Part shown: in pieces, positions 11,986-23,130 of the stretch
How the letters are laid out: every line of letters begins with the position of its first letter
How positions within the stretch are numbered: the stretch's first letter is position 1
From: Adiantum capillus-veneris
Taxonomy: Eukaryota > Streptophyta > Polypodiopsida > Polypodiales > Pteridaceae
Reading direction: 5' to 3'
DNA: 64,000 bases
Assembly (NCBI GenBank): GCA_014529385.2
Contig: CM043971.1
Coordinates: 25,272,769 to 25,336,768 of the forward strand
Notes under the pieces: model-generated
The model's database searches: none
Told to the model about the DNA's origin: nothing
Seen by the model: the letters and a program-made list of their open reading frames with translations, nothing else
Made by a program: the position numbers and the translations under genes

Positions 11986-13880
11986 AGATTGAGTTGTTTG
12001 ATAGGTTAAAAGAGAAGCATCCAAATTGCAAGATTGGCATGAAAATGTTTGAGATTTTGAATCCATTATTTTGTAGGCGGCTAAAGGATAGATACACATG
12101 ATGTTGTGAATACCATGTGCAAATGTCCTTTCTAAAGAACACATTGAACCACATGTGCTCTCGTGCTTTTGTCTACATGAAGGAGGTTTCAATTGTGTAT
12201 GCAGTATTTGTGCTATGAGCAACAACATTAGCATGGGTTGCAAGGCTTCATGTCACACTGTCAAAGGTGTTACACAAGTGTGGGAGTCAGTTCTCTATCC
12301 AAAGCAGCCAGATGCAGGTTTCCATAGAAGGGAATGTATTATGGGAGATTGTAAGATGTGTGGAGTGAAGAGGATGGAGTTATGCTACTTGGAGATGACA
12401 AAGCCAGGTAAGAAGATTATTGTGAAAGTATTTGCCTATGTAGAAGCAAAAGACAAGCATGGAAACACAAAAGAAAAGAAAAGATATGTTGCATAAAGAA
12501 ATGCAGTGCTCGGAGTTCCTTCCACTCTTGAAGTCCAAGTTGAAGATCTTCATCACTCATAACTATATAGTTCGATGGCAAGCACAAAAATTCCAAGGAC
12601 TATCTACTTAGGTTTCTAGATGATGTGGTGGTTTCAGTTGTTGATTTTGTAAAGAATTATGCCTTCAAGGAGCAAAATGAGAATCGGTCAATGCATTGGC
12701 ACTCTAGTCAAGTAACCATTTTTGTACACATAACGTACTACCGCAAGGAAGGGGAGGTAGTCAAAATAATCCACCTCTTCATATCAGATGACAAGGTGCA
12801 TGACACATTGTTTGTGCAACATTGCTTCATGCTACATTGTGATTGGTTACAACAAGAGGGTGTGACTCCTAAACACCAATGGGTGTGGTCCAATGGTGCG
12901 GCCTCGGAGTTCAAGGGAGCTAGGCCTTTCTATTTTGTTGCAAGATATGGTGGACTAACAGGGATCGAGATGAGCTGGTTCTTCTTTGGATCAGGGCAAG
13001 GAAAGGGAGAGCACGATGGTGCAAGAGTAGTTGTGAAAAGAACCTTGACCCATGAATAGTTGAAGCCTAATGGTGCTATTCTTAAGTGTGCAGCAGATGT
13101 GGTTGCTTATTGCCAAGCCAACCTGTCAAAGGGAGCACCACTTGCATCGTATCCTTCAAAAGAAAGGGAATGTGCCTGTGTGTTTTGGGAGGTTAAATTA
13201 GGGGACATGAATAGAGAAGTCAAGTGGAATTGTGCCACTGTTAAGGAAGCTTTCTCTTTGCATGCTTTCCATGGTCACAACCTGCAGGATCCAACTGCCC
13301 TTGCAACAAGACCATTGGCATGCTTCTGTGATGCATGCATGCACTCGAATTGGAATCGCTGCATCAACAAATCTCACATGCAACCTTGGGAGTATCATAT
13401 TTTGATGCCATTACCTGATGAGGTTGAGATTGATTCTGAGCCGACAGATGACATTCCAGTAGATGAAGTCATTGGCTATGATGACTTCACGTACGAAGGC
13501 CATCATGATGCGTCAAGTAGTGCTCTATGTGTTGGTGACACATTTGTGGTAAATCAAGATTCTTCAACCAATGCTGAGGATGTGGATTTCTACCTAGTCA
13601 AGTGTGTTGCACAGCAAGGGAGAAGGTGGAGAAGGGGTACATCAATGAATGGAGCAATGTAATTGACAGAGGCTCGTATGTTGTGCAAGGATTTTATTAC
13701 AAGCAATTGGATGCATAAACCTTCAAGTTAGACAGTGCACAACCCATCATCCACATACTTTCACATTTTGTACGATGTATCAAAATACCTATGAAACACA
13801 TCCCAAAGAGAAGGCAATTGTACACAATCACCCCAGAAATCTATGAAGCAATCTATAATAGCATGCCCTTCACTTTGTAA
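11986..13880 (+). pseudogene. Transposase-like protein of unnamed family
   Basis: A broken coding region can be followed through several frames. It shows a KIGMKMFEILNP block near 12030, a Cys/His-rich part (12090-12370, including CCEYHVQM and CKMCGVKRMELC), then VVDFVKNYAF and SMHWHSSQVTIFVHIT (about 12630-12745). Next come FISDDKVHDTLFVQHCF, WSNGAASEFKGARPFYFVARY and FFGSGQGKGEHDGARVVVKR (about 12780-13040). A Cys-rich tail (CFCDACMHSNWNRC) follows, and then a final part ending at 13880. From memory, proteins with these blocks (usually WSDGCASQFK and GHGKGxHDGAG) are widespread, unnamed and transposase-like. The conserved Asp of WSDG is Asn here. Stops or shifts lie near 12098, 12496, 13058, 13620 and 13716, so it is dead. 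Confidence 0.7.
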
Positions 13881-14059
13881 GCTATAACCTAAGGATTTTC
13901 AACATAATTTTTGTTGCGGGTAATGCAGTTCTGTCAGTTCCCTGATCTTGTGTGTGTGTGTATGGCTATGGCGTTTATTGTTGCCAATAATGATAATTGC
14001 CTTTTACAGCCATGTTGAGTAAACCAACATTAGCATTTTCAAGTTCTCAACGTCGTTGG

Positions 14060-14520
14060 AGAGTCAATTACAAGCATACCCTGTATTCTAACTACCATAT
14101 TGATTATGCTATCTCTTTGTATGCTAGACATTATGATAGTTAAGCTACCATCCATATTGGGTATGCTCTAGTCGTGCTAATTAGCATATTGGGTATGCTA
14201 GTTAGCATACACAACATGCTCATTAGCATACTACTTAGCACTCCAAGTATGCTAATTAGCATACTAGTTAGCAGTCCATGTATGCTAGTTAGCATACCTA
14301 GTATGTTAGTCAGCATACCCAGTATACATGCAAGCATGCTTGGCTGGCACACCAGATATGCTAGCTAGTATGTACAATATGCTAACAAGCATACCCAATA
14401 TGCTAGCTAACATGCTAGTTAGCATACCCAGTATGCTAGTTAGCATGCTAATTAGTTAGCATACCTAGTATGCTAGGTATGTTAATTAGTTAGCATACCT
14501 AGTATGCTAGTTAGCATCAG
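14060..14520. repeat. Palindromic repeat array, middle block
   Basis: Same dyad as the left array (TATGCTAGTTAGCATAC and variants), here about 180 bases after the end of the transposase-like gene. Dyads are separated by short spacers such as CCTAG and CCCAG. Its presence on both sides of the gene is the main reason to treat arrays plus gene as one element. Confidence 0.85.
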
Positions 14521-14689
14521 CATTCAAGCTTGGAAAAATCACACCTTTGTACATGAATTTTTACAAGGCCGCTTCCAAAACTTGCAGGGCTATGTACACA
14601 TATATACATGAGGCTAGTGGGTAAGGTTTTTGGCATGACTTAGTGACTTCATGCTTATCCAAAAAATGTGTGACATAGCTTGCCAACCC

Positions 14690-15244
14690 CCCCTTGCCTG
14701 CTTAGTCATTCATGACAAGCAGAGGTGTCTAGGGTGAACAACTGTTGCATTTCATCCCCAGAAACCTCATCCACATTTTCAGATGTCTTTACATTGTCTT
14801 CTTCTATTGATATCATTTCATCAGTCACAATTGTCATTAAACGTGCTAGATACTTCTTCAATCTATACCCATTAACACGATACTTATGCGGGGCACCATT
14901 TAAGTTTGCCAACTGATATGTGCCATTTTCAAATTTGCTTACAACAGTAAACGGACCTTCCCATTTCATTTGATTTTTTTTTTTGAAAGGTATTGTCCAT
15001 CTTACTATTGTATCGCAACACCAAATCACCCTTTTCAATTTTCTTGTCCTCCACTTATTCATTGGCTTTTAGTTGAGCCTTCTTTGACACTTCCTCATAG
15101 TAACTCAAAGCTAAAACTCTATCCAATTGCAAGCATTGTAAATCCAATAACCTTTTCTGCCATGCATTCGTTTGCTCCTCATCTTCCAATGACAACAACT
15201 TGAGAGCAGGAATTTCTACTTCAATTGGCAATAAAGCTCCCAGT
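14690..15244 (-). pseudogene. Ty3/gypsy integrase C-terminal fragment
   Basis: On the minus strand the frame runs LLPIEVEIPALKLL and LDRVLALSYYEEV. It then continues in a new frame with WEGPFTVVSKFENGTYQL, PHKYRVNGYRLKKYL and an acidic tail. This is the integrase C-terminal region with its GPF/Y box. The palindromic array abuts both sides: the integrase frame is cut exactly where the next array begins (about 15240). It has lost its start and core. Confidence 0.85.
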
Positions 15245-15690
15245 ATGCTAGCTACCATACCTTGTTAACCTCAAAGAATGCTTAGTTGGGACACCAAATA
15301 TGCTAGTTAGTATGTTCAATATGCTAACTAGCATACCCAATATGCTATGTATCATACTACTACTATGCTTTGAATGCTTATTATAATTACATGTATGCTA
15401 GTTAGCATACCCTATTTACCTAAAAGCATGCTTAGTTGGCACACCAAATATGCTAGTTAGTGTGTTCAATATGCTAACTAGCATACCTTGTATGCTATGT
15501 AGCATACTTCTAATGTGCTCAGAATGCATATTATAATTATATGTATGCTAGCTATCATACCTTGTATGTTAGTTAGGATACCCAATATGCTAGCTAACAT
15601 GCTAGTTAGCATACCCAATATGCTAGTTATTATACTTAGTATGCTAGTTACCATATCCAAGATGGTAGTTAGCATACCCATTATGCTAAC
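15240..15690. repeat. Palindromic repeat array, right block
   Basis: A third cluster of the TATGCTAGTTAGCATA dyad. It includes a duplicated unit of about 150 bases (ACACCAAATATGCTAGTTAGT near 15290 and 15440). It ends near 15690 in unique sequence. A thinner trace of similar half-sites recurs at 17330-17391. Confidence 0.85.
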
Positions 15691-15913
15691 ACATAGAAAC
15701 CCCGATTTGGTCACAAAAGAATCAAATATTACAAAAGTTGTTTCTTAACATATCAAATGTAAGTGAGAACAAATTTGGACATTGAAACGGTGATCCGGAT
15801 CCCTCATGATATTACAACATCAAATGACTTGACATAGTTTTGAATTTTACAAAGATTGTGCTACTGCTAACTCCATAAAGTTACATCACAAAAGAATACA
15901 CATAAAGGACATT

Positions 15914-16840
15914 CTAATGTTGAGCCTTTTTGTCATGCCCAGGGCACTTGTATTTACGCTTCACTCGTTCTTGCTCCTCCTCAGCCTCTTCTTTCTGCAT
16001 CTACTTCTCCAATCTTTCCATGTCCAGCCTTTCCCTCTCATGTCGCTCAGCTTCTAGGTCAGCCTCCCTCTTTTTTTGACGGAGCACATCCTTCCACGTA
16101 GCTTCATCCCTGGCTCTTATTTCTATTACTATCATGCTGATGACTACATCAGAAAATGAGTCAGGGCCGGTATCAAACACATATTTAAATGTATAGTTAG
16201 CACGATCCTCTAATTGCATCCATAAAAAGAGCCAGTAAAAAAAAGTGCATCCCAGAAACTATTGTCACTGCTCAACGGTCTCGTGCTCTAACTTGGGTCT
16301 AATAATCCAAGTTCCTTCATTGTTCCAACACACTTTGTATGTACTATCCTCAATGATAATAGTGTTTTTGGGCCCAAAATCAAGATTGTTCTTCCAAAAG
16401 AGCTTTAAACTCTTGAAGAACATAGGCTTACCCCTAATCTTCCACTTCGGGCCAGTGCAATGGTACTGTGCAAAAACACATCCCAACCTTGACTTCTGCT
16501 CTTTGAATAGTCTATCTAGATTTTGATTTACCTTACCCAGCATGCTGGTGCTCCATATAAAAACATGGAAAAACCGAAGGCACCAATCCAAAAATATGTG
16601 GCTATCTCTATGACACAACACTATCCATTGAGCATCGACTTTGTACTTAACCATTTCCTCTGCATATGCAGGGGGCTTTTTGCCTTACTAACCCTCTACA
16701 ACACTGACCAATAGGCCATTCAAATCAGGTATGACAACCCGCTTATCGTCTACCAGAAGCTTCGGCACTCATATTGGGTCCGGTAGAGGGTAACACTCAA
16801 CATATATAACCTCCCCAAAGGGATGCACATAATTCAAGTA

Positions 16841-16845
<5 letters not shown>
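15914..16845 (-). pseudogene. FCP1/HAD phosphatase-like gene, broken
   Basis: Minus-strand translation gives KRVVIPDLNGLLV (16700-16740), matching the first HAD motif (normally DxDGT). Next come a central part with FHVFIWSTSML and GCVFAQYHCTG, then FFKSLKLFWK, and IIIEDSTYKVC, which fits the last HAD acidic motif. A Glu/Arg-rich tail likely to form a helix (RQKKREADLEAERHERERL) follows. FCP1-type domains are Mg-dependent Ser/Thr phosphatases. The second motif-I Asp is Asn here and stops lie near 16772, 16692, 16267 and 16001, with a frame shift near 16230, so activity is unlikely. It lies between palindromic arrays and may be captured cargo. Confidence 0.55.
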
Positions 16846-16919
<74 letters not shown>

Positions 16920-17027
16920 CTGTGAATGGAAAATCCATTGCTCATTGGGGAGCCGCGATCCAGGACTGCATGCAGGGGACACTGAACAAAGTAACACACA
17001 CACGAACACACACACACATGGGGGGGG

Positions 17028-17088
<61 letters not shown>
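16841..17088. repeat. (CT)n and G-run/(GA)n microsatellites
   Basis: A CT tract of about 78 bases (16841-16918), 100 bases of unique sequence, then a CA-rich piece, a G run (about 17021-17031) and a GA tract to 17088. CT and GA tracts are complementary and could pair as a long hairpin enclosing the unique piece. Long frames through this region are low-complexity artefacts. Confidence 0.9.
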
Positions 17089-17091
<3 letters not shown>

Positions 17092-17330
17092 ATGATTTGT
17101 TCCTTCCTTTACCTGCATGCATGAATTGTGACATTGGGGATCCCTAGGAATCAGGCAGCTTCACTCTTTTTTTCCGAGGTGGAGGAGAGGCAGTAGTAGA
17201 CTTGGCCCTGCTGTGTTTCTTGGTTTGTGGATGGTGAGACGAGTCCTCGGAGGTCTCTCCTTAGTAGATTGCACCCACTCATTTTAAATACACAATTCCA
17301 TATAATCATCCTAAATATTTTCCTTATGCT

Positions 17331-17391
17331 AACGATATGTGCTTGTTGGCACATGCTAACTAACACATAAAACATGACACGTTAACATGCT
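17331..17391. repeat. Residual palindromic-array sequence
   Basis: Short degenerate half-sites (ATGCTAACGATATGTGC, GCACATGCTAACTAACA, GTTAACATGC) resemble the arrays upstream. They lie just before a gypsy integrase relic. If they mark the edge of the array element, the block would run from about 10873 to 17391. Confidence 0.4.
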
Positions 17392-17459
17392 TACACCCCT
17401 TCATGCTTATGTATGGTTTTCAACGTACATCACAAGGTACGATGGGGTTTGCAACTAAA

Positions 17460-17645
17460 AAACTTCATCAAGTCAAGGACTTCCTCCAAGATCATATGGA
17501 TATGCTGAAACTTACATGTCAAAATGTTCAACAAGCACAAGAGAGATACAAAAGTACAATGATGAGAAATGTCGGAAAGTAACCTTCATTGAAGAAGAAG
17601 AGGTATTTTTATGTGTGCCAAACCATTAATTTTAATCGAGTCAAT
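17460..17645 (+). pseudogene. Ty3/gypsy integrase C-terminal fragment
   Basis: The frame reads DFLQDHMDMLKLTCQ and QQAQERYKS. After a shift it continues NDEKCRKVTF and EEVFLCVP. These match the region between the integrase core and the GPF/Y module. Only about 60 codons survive. It is on the same strand as the RNase H fragment ending at 10872, so the two may belong to one element interrupted by the array block, but most of the integrase is missing. Confidence 0.7.
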
Positions 17646-17649
17646 GTGG

Positions 17650-18290
17650 TGTTTTCAATAAAAAGTGCTATTTTTTGGCTTGTTTGTACGTGTCGAAAGT
17701 GTTCAAATGCAATTGTTGATGATTTTATTAATTTTTGGACGAATTTTGGCATTTTTGGTGATTTTAAAAATTAAAAATGAAAATTTTTACTACAATAGAT
17801 GTCGGCAAAGTTTGACAATTGGGTGCACTCCGACAAAAAATTTGACGCTTGTTGCGGGCTCGACGATGAAACTACGGACTCCGATGTGAAATTTGATTTC
17901 GACGGGTTATTTCAGTGAGAACTCCCTCTTGTAGTGACTAAAGTCTTTAGTTTAATTGGACCTGCAACACAAACCCAGACCTATCCTCCTAAGTCTGGTC
18001 AGGACACAATAGGCAGAGACACAAGGAGCTCAGGCGGCAGGTTCTTCCTCCGAGCTCGGTGCCCAAGTAGAGGAGGGTTGGCAGCAGGTCCGTAGTCAAT
18101 GTCGCCAAGGACCACCATGCCAATTTGTCCCCCCAGGTGGTTGTCCTACACCATGCCAGTAGCAAAGGGTTCCCACAGAGAACCATTTCGACCCCTTATA
18201 GAAGGACGAGCCCATAGATAGTCCCTCCACCTCAACTACACCACCGATACTAGTCCCTCCTCCTCCTGTGCCACCCACCGCCCCGACCCT
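17650..18290. other. Unassigned sequence before the LINE
   Basis: AT-rich to about 17960, then GC-richer. No gene family is recognised. The GC-rich part may be the 5' region of the LINE that follows. Confidence 0.35.
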
Positions 18291-18451
18291 TCACCTCCAT
18301 CTCCTCCTCCTCCATCCATTCCCCCTGTTACTACCCCCTCTCCTCCCATTCCATCCACTTCCTCACCCTCTCCAGCTCCTGCCTCATAGCGTCGGCTTAG
18401 GGGGCAGGACCTTTATCGGCTACTAGGAGGTCTCTTGGTAGTGCTTTTTCC

Positions 18452-18925
18452 ATGAGTTGCTTGGCGAGAGAGGAGCAGACTTTCCTACAGACCCCCCTTC
18501 TGGTACAAACGTCACCTTTTGTTATAGCCCCTCGAGGATTGAGGAGTTTTGACATCCATTTCCGATGGGACTTCTTCGCCTATGACTTCACACGTTTCCT
18601 CAGCAACTCCTCTCCAGACCTCCAGACCTTGAGGCGGCTTGCTTCAGAGTCCATGTGTAGTTTTCTAGTAGGTATAGGGACAAAGGCCCTGGACATAGTG
18701 GTTGGTTTTTCTTTTCTTCTATGTGGTAGGGACGAGATTGAGTGGACTGTGGACTCGGTGATGGACTCGCTTCAAGCTCACACTCTTGAGTTCTCTCATC
18801 ACACAAGAGACTTGGGGGTGATAGACCTGATACAGACTCTATGGATGTTGGCTATGTTCTCGGTGACACCTCCAGACACAGCAGGATGTAGGCACATTGT
18901 GGTACACTTTTTTGCTGACATGTAG
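18452..18925 (+). CDS. Unidentified frame upstream of LINE ORF2
   Basis: A 157-codon open frame with no zinc knuckle or RNA-binding motif that I can recognise. It lies just before the endonuclease and keeps the same strand. It could be the end of a LINE ORF1 or the N-terminal part of a fused ORF. The ATG at 18452 is simply the first of the frame. Confidence 0.35.
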   Translation: MSCLAREEQTFLQTPLLVQTSPFVIAPRGLRSFDIHFRWDFFAYDFTRFLSNSSPDLQTLRRLASESMCSFLVGIGTKALDIVVGFSFLLCGRDEIEWTVDSVMDSLQAHTLEFSHHTRDLGVIDLIQTLWMLAMFSVTPPDTAGCRHIVVHFFADM

Positions 18926-19136
18926 AGTCCACCATGCTATGTATATGTACATGAGGACTCTTGGACAGAGGATGTCGCTCGACGGACGACACGTTCTTCT
19001 TGGGCTTGGGTTGGACAAAATCTACAGTCTCGACTATCTTGGGGTCACTCGAATGCGCATTACTCCCCACCCAAGCTAGCCTTGAAGATATCAAGGTTGG
19101 TTGTTTTTTCAGCATCAATTTTCTCTCACTGACTCC

Positions 19137-21330
19137 ATGAGGATTGTCTCATGGAATGTGCAAGGATTATGTGGACCCCAATTTTAGCATCTGCGGGGTC
19201 GCCTGCGTCAGGAGCTCTAGCGACAATGCCTTATGGGTGGTATGATTAATATGTTTATGCTTCAGGAGCATCATCTTTGTGAGAGCCACATTAGACTATG
19301 TGACTAGATCTTGCATGGTTGCTATGAGACATTTTGGTCAGCTGCATTTGGGCCTGGAGGAATTCAGGGAGGGGTATGCATGACTATTGCGGACTCATGG
19401 CAGCAGGCCATTGTGGACAGAGGTATTATTATACTAGGAAGGGAAAAATCGATTACTAAACAGGTTCAAGGTTGCCTTATGGACTTCTTGAACATTTATG
19501 TGCCCAATGTGGCAAATTCACGAGCTAAGTTTTGGTCACATATTGTAGAGTCCTTGCTGCATGCAGAGTAGTGGTGTGTTGGGGGAGAATTCAACATGTT
19601 GGAGGATCCTCATACTAGATTGGAGGTAGCCATGCTACTATGCATGACAAGTAGACAAAGGAGTGGGAGTACAATGCTACACATTCCTGATAGGATCTTG
19701 CTGGACCCAGAGCTGAGAGAGTGGGTGGTAGCACTTTGGAAAGAGAGTTTGAACACTCAATACATCCCTGCTAGTAGAGTGGCCTTTGGACCCACTGAGA
19801 TTAGTCACTTCTTCCTCAAGGAGTCTGCAACTCTGTTGCCTGGAGGAGGAGAAGCGTCTTTGATGGGGCATTGTTTCCTTGCAAAGACTGCACAAGCACC
19901 ACCTTGATAGTTCTTGGTTGGAGGAGCAGATACAATAGGCTCGACGGGAGCTAGCTAGCATTGAGGAGCGACATCATGAATTTGCATTCCATCGATGGGT
20001 TGGGGATCTCTTTGAGTCAGAGGGGACCTACCATGCTCACACGAAGGTTAGTCAGTTGAGGAGACCCAACGGGTCAACTACTTCAAATCTTGAGGATATG
20101 CGCGCAATTGCTATTCACTTTTATCATGATCTACGATCGGCTGAGTCTCAGAGGCAGAGCGCTAGGATGCATGCAAAGAATAGGTTTGGGCACAGATGCC
20201 TAGCCTTGTTACTGAGGAGATGAGGTAGAGACTAGATATTCCCCTCCAACTAGAGGATCTCCATGAGGCTCTCAGAGCACTCCCTTGAGGTAGCTATCCA
20301 GGGGAGGATGGTTTGACTCCTAGAATCTTTCTAGAATATTGGGACTTGCTTGGTTTGGATCTTTGCAACGCATATCACTACATCTTGCACATTGGGACAT
20401 CATGAATGAGGGCTTGATCTACCTTATACCCAAGGAGGAAGGCTCCTTGGAGGAGATTTGGCAATGGAAACCCATCACCATTCTCAACTCAACCTACAAA
20501 AATTTAGTCAAGGCTGAGAATCTAGCTGCTACTTGAGAGCATTATACATGGGGCACATACATGTTTTGTCAAGGAGCGTAGAATCCTTGACAACTTTTTC
20601 ACTTTTTGGGAGGCGTCTACCCTCGCGCATCTCTGAGGAGAGGACCTTGTGATTCTAACTCTCTTTGGTAGGCAGAGTTGAAGTGGCCAACCAAGTGCTA
20701 TTGGCTACTATGTGGTACGTCACGTCTTGTTGGATCTTTTTTAGCTCCTATATCAGTTAGCTAGAGACGATGATCTGGACGTTTCTGTGGTTAGGGCACA
20801 TCTTGCTGGATCTTTTTGAGTTCCTATATCAACCAGCTAGAGAGGCTGATCAGGAACTTTTTGTGGTCAAGGCATGACACCCAGCTAGCCCGATCCAAAC
20901 TGGCCTGACAGGTTATCACCTTACCATGTTCTCGGGGGGGGGGGCTAGGGATCATTGACACAGCACATCACATCACAACCCTCCTTGGGAAGTTCGTGGT
21001 TAGAGGACTGCTTCCAGAGGAGGAGCCTTGGAAGGAGCTGTTGCTTTATCGACTTTGAGCTTGAGTTCCACATGCAGGTGGCCCTTGAAGCCTGTCCATT
21101 AGGTGGATTTTCACAGAGATGCGTAGAGTTGGTCTGAGCAGGAGGTTGGAGGATAGATTTGTTGCGAGTTTGCTTAGGTCTTGGGAGTAGTCGAGGAGTG
21201 GCCTGGACACACTTGCACGGAGGAGTGCTTGAGGCAGCCTCTTGTTTGGAACCCCATCGTTAGCACTCAAAGAGGCCACCCAGTTGGTATAGAGGTGGTT
21301 TGTAGCCCTATGAGCAACTTTATTAACTAA
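19137..21330 (+). pseudogene. LINE ORF2 (endonuclease-RT) relic
   Basis: It starts at ATG 19137 with MRIVSWNVQGL, the first AP-endonuclease block. Later come PGEDGLTPRIF and LIYLIPKEEGSL with the ITILN block of the RT fingers/palm. Near 20780-21060 the C-terminal region after RT appears (INQLERLIRNFLW, LGIIDTAHHITTLLGKFV, RGLLPEEEPWKEL). The catalytic YxDD box is absent: sequence jumps from the finger/palm blocks to the C-terminal region near 20700. Many stops and shifts. The protein would nick target DNA and prime reverse transcription there. Confidence 0.85.
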
Positions 21331-21449
21331 TGGAAGGATCTTTTTCTTGAAAAAAAGAAACTTTTCTCTTCTTATACCATTGCAATCCCGCTTTACAATG
21401 TTACATGGCCAAAACCCCTCATATCCATGTAGTCCTTGAATTCTTTGTT

Positions 21450-21990
21450 CGTCTTTGGCAAGGGTTGCTCTCTAAGACGTTCACAGTTCCTTTCAGGTCC
21501 ACAAAAATAGTAGGAAATTGGACCACACGCTTCCCATCCCTGCTCATGGTCCTAGCATAAGCTAATCCATCATCCATTACCTTTGTTTCCATACGAGTAG
21601 CAGTGATGTATGCCCAAGTATAAGAGGATATGTAGACATCTCCTAGACAAAGACGTTTTGGTCATCTTTCACATCCCCTATAGTCATCATTACGTTTGGA
21701 CAAGCTCCCCTGATGAGTTTTTTTATGTACAGATCATCCATTCATTATTTATATCAATTGGCCATTTGCCTTTTTGATACAAACTCTTTGACATGACGTT
21801 AATCTTTGACCCATGATCTATCATCGCAATGTATGGATCTTCTCAGTCTCCCACTTTTACTAGGGTCTCAGTAGTTGCTCTTGCCCAATGACTCTTGGAG
21901 TAATAACTCTTGTGAGTTGTCTTAAATTTATCTTCACCATCCAAGAAGCGAACCTATTTTACTCCTCTCCTAGACTTGTAGCATCCAACA
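21450..21990 (-). pseudogene. Retropepsin-like protease fragment
   Basis: Minus-strand translation contains DPYIAMIDHGSKINVM, where DHGS corresponds to the D-[ST]-G aspartic protease loop with His replacing the usual Ser/Thr. A downstream stretch includes RMETKVMDDGLAYARTM. Stops interrupt it. In an active element the enzyme cuts the gag-pol polyprotein. Confidence 0.6.
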
Positions 21991-22032
21991 ACAGTTTTTT
22001 CACCTTGCTCGCCATAGACATGTACTCCCTAT

Positions 22033-22640
22033 GCATTTAAAGTCTCTCCTTCACCCTGTACAGGGATAGATTTAGTAAGAGATTGCTACTTTCTCTTGAT
22101 AATATCAATTATTTCTTCATGGAACTCCCGCTTGACTATGCAAAGGAACTCACCCAAAGTAAATTCCACCTTACTGTTCAAAATCCTCTCTTCCAAAACC
22201 TTTTTGAGATATGTTGTTGCCTCTATATTAGATTCAAGTTTGTAGGCCGGACCCTTTGCTTTAGATTTTGTTCCTTCCTTATTCTTTTCTTTAGAAGCGT
22301 CTTCCAACAACAGTTTTTTCACCTTGCTCGCCATAGACTTGTACTCCCTGTGCATTTAAAGTCTCTCCTCCACCCTATATAGGGATATATTAAGTAAGAG
22401 ATTGCCGCTTTCTCTTGATAATATCAATTATTTCTTAATGGATTTCCCGCTTTGCTATGTTAAGGACCTCACCCAAGATAAATTCCACCTTACTGTTAAA
22501 ATACTCTCTTTAAAAACCTTTTTGAGATCTGTTGATTCCTCTACACCAGATTGAAGTTTTTAGGCCGGACCCTTTGCTTTAGCTTTTGTTGCTTCCTCCT
22601 CCTTTTCTTTAGAGGCTTCTTGCATAGGCACTTCATGTAT
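22033..22640. repeat. Tandem duplication inside the gag relic
   Basis: The stretch starting GCATTTAAAGTCTCTCC at about 22032 and again at about 22351 is repeated over nearly 300 bases, about 319 bases apart. The second copy has a small deletion and several substitutions. On the minus strand the first copy still reads open for 89 codons. Confidence 0.85.
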
Positions 22641-22795
22641 AGGCATCTCTTGTGGAGAAGTTGATCTAGGAGGCACTGTGTCATTTTTGCCTCCACTCCT
22701 TGTGGCCCTTTTTGAAGTCCCTTCATCTTAATTCTCACGCCTGAGTTTATCTTTGACAATGGCCTCATTGGCTTGACATTTGGCAATGTACGCAT

Positions 22796-23130
22796 GCACT
22801 GACAAAGAGTCCACAGGGTCATTCCAACTTGTTTAAAGACAAATGCAATCTCCAGCTTCATGCAAAACCTCTTTAGTTATTTTACCCTTCATAGTAGATT
22901 CTATTGCCCATGGCCACAATTCTCCAATCCCATTAGATGCTTCTTCTCCAACCTTGACTCGTATCGCCCATGGCCACAATTCTCCAATCCCATTAGATGC
23001 TTCTTCTACGCGTGCACTGACAAAGAGTCCACAGGGTCATTCCAACTTGTTTCTAGCCGAATGCAATCCCCAGCTTCATGCAAAACCTTTTTAGTCCTTT
23101 TACCCTTCATAGTAGATTTTATCACCCATG
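22796..23130. repeat. Short tandem duplications inside the gag relic
   Basis: GCCCATGGCCACAATTCTCC and its surroundings occur at about 22900, 22967 and (diverged) 23128. The block GTGCACTGACAAAGAG occurs at about 22795 and 23015. The pattern looks like nested local duplications about 67 and 220 bases long. Frames on the minus strand shift between copies. Confidence 0.8.

Larger units (their letters stand above)
18290..21358 (+). mobile_element. L1-like LINE, internally deleted
   Basis: The unit has a proline-rich 5' part, a 157-codon frame of unknown type (18452-18925), an ORF2 beginning with an AP-endonuclease, an RT, a C-terminal region, and a short A-rich end (about 21345-21358). This order is that of plant L1-like LINEs. 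No target duplication was identified. Two repeated stretches near 20715-20870 mark where part of the RT is missing. Confidence 0.8.

Noticed and set aside
10872-17391. CACTA-type ends for the array block
   Set aside because: No CACTA/CACTG termini or matching 3-base duplications could be placed at either edge.
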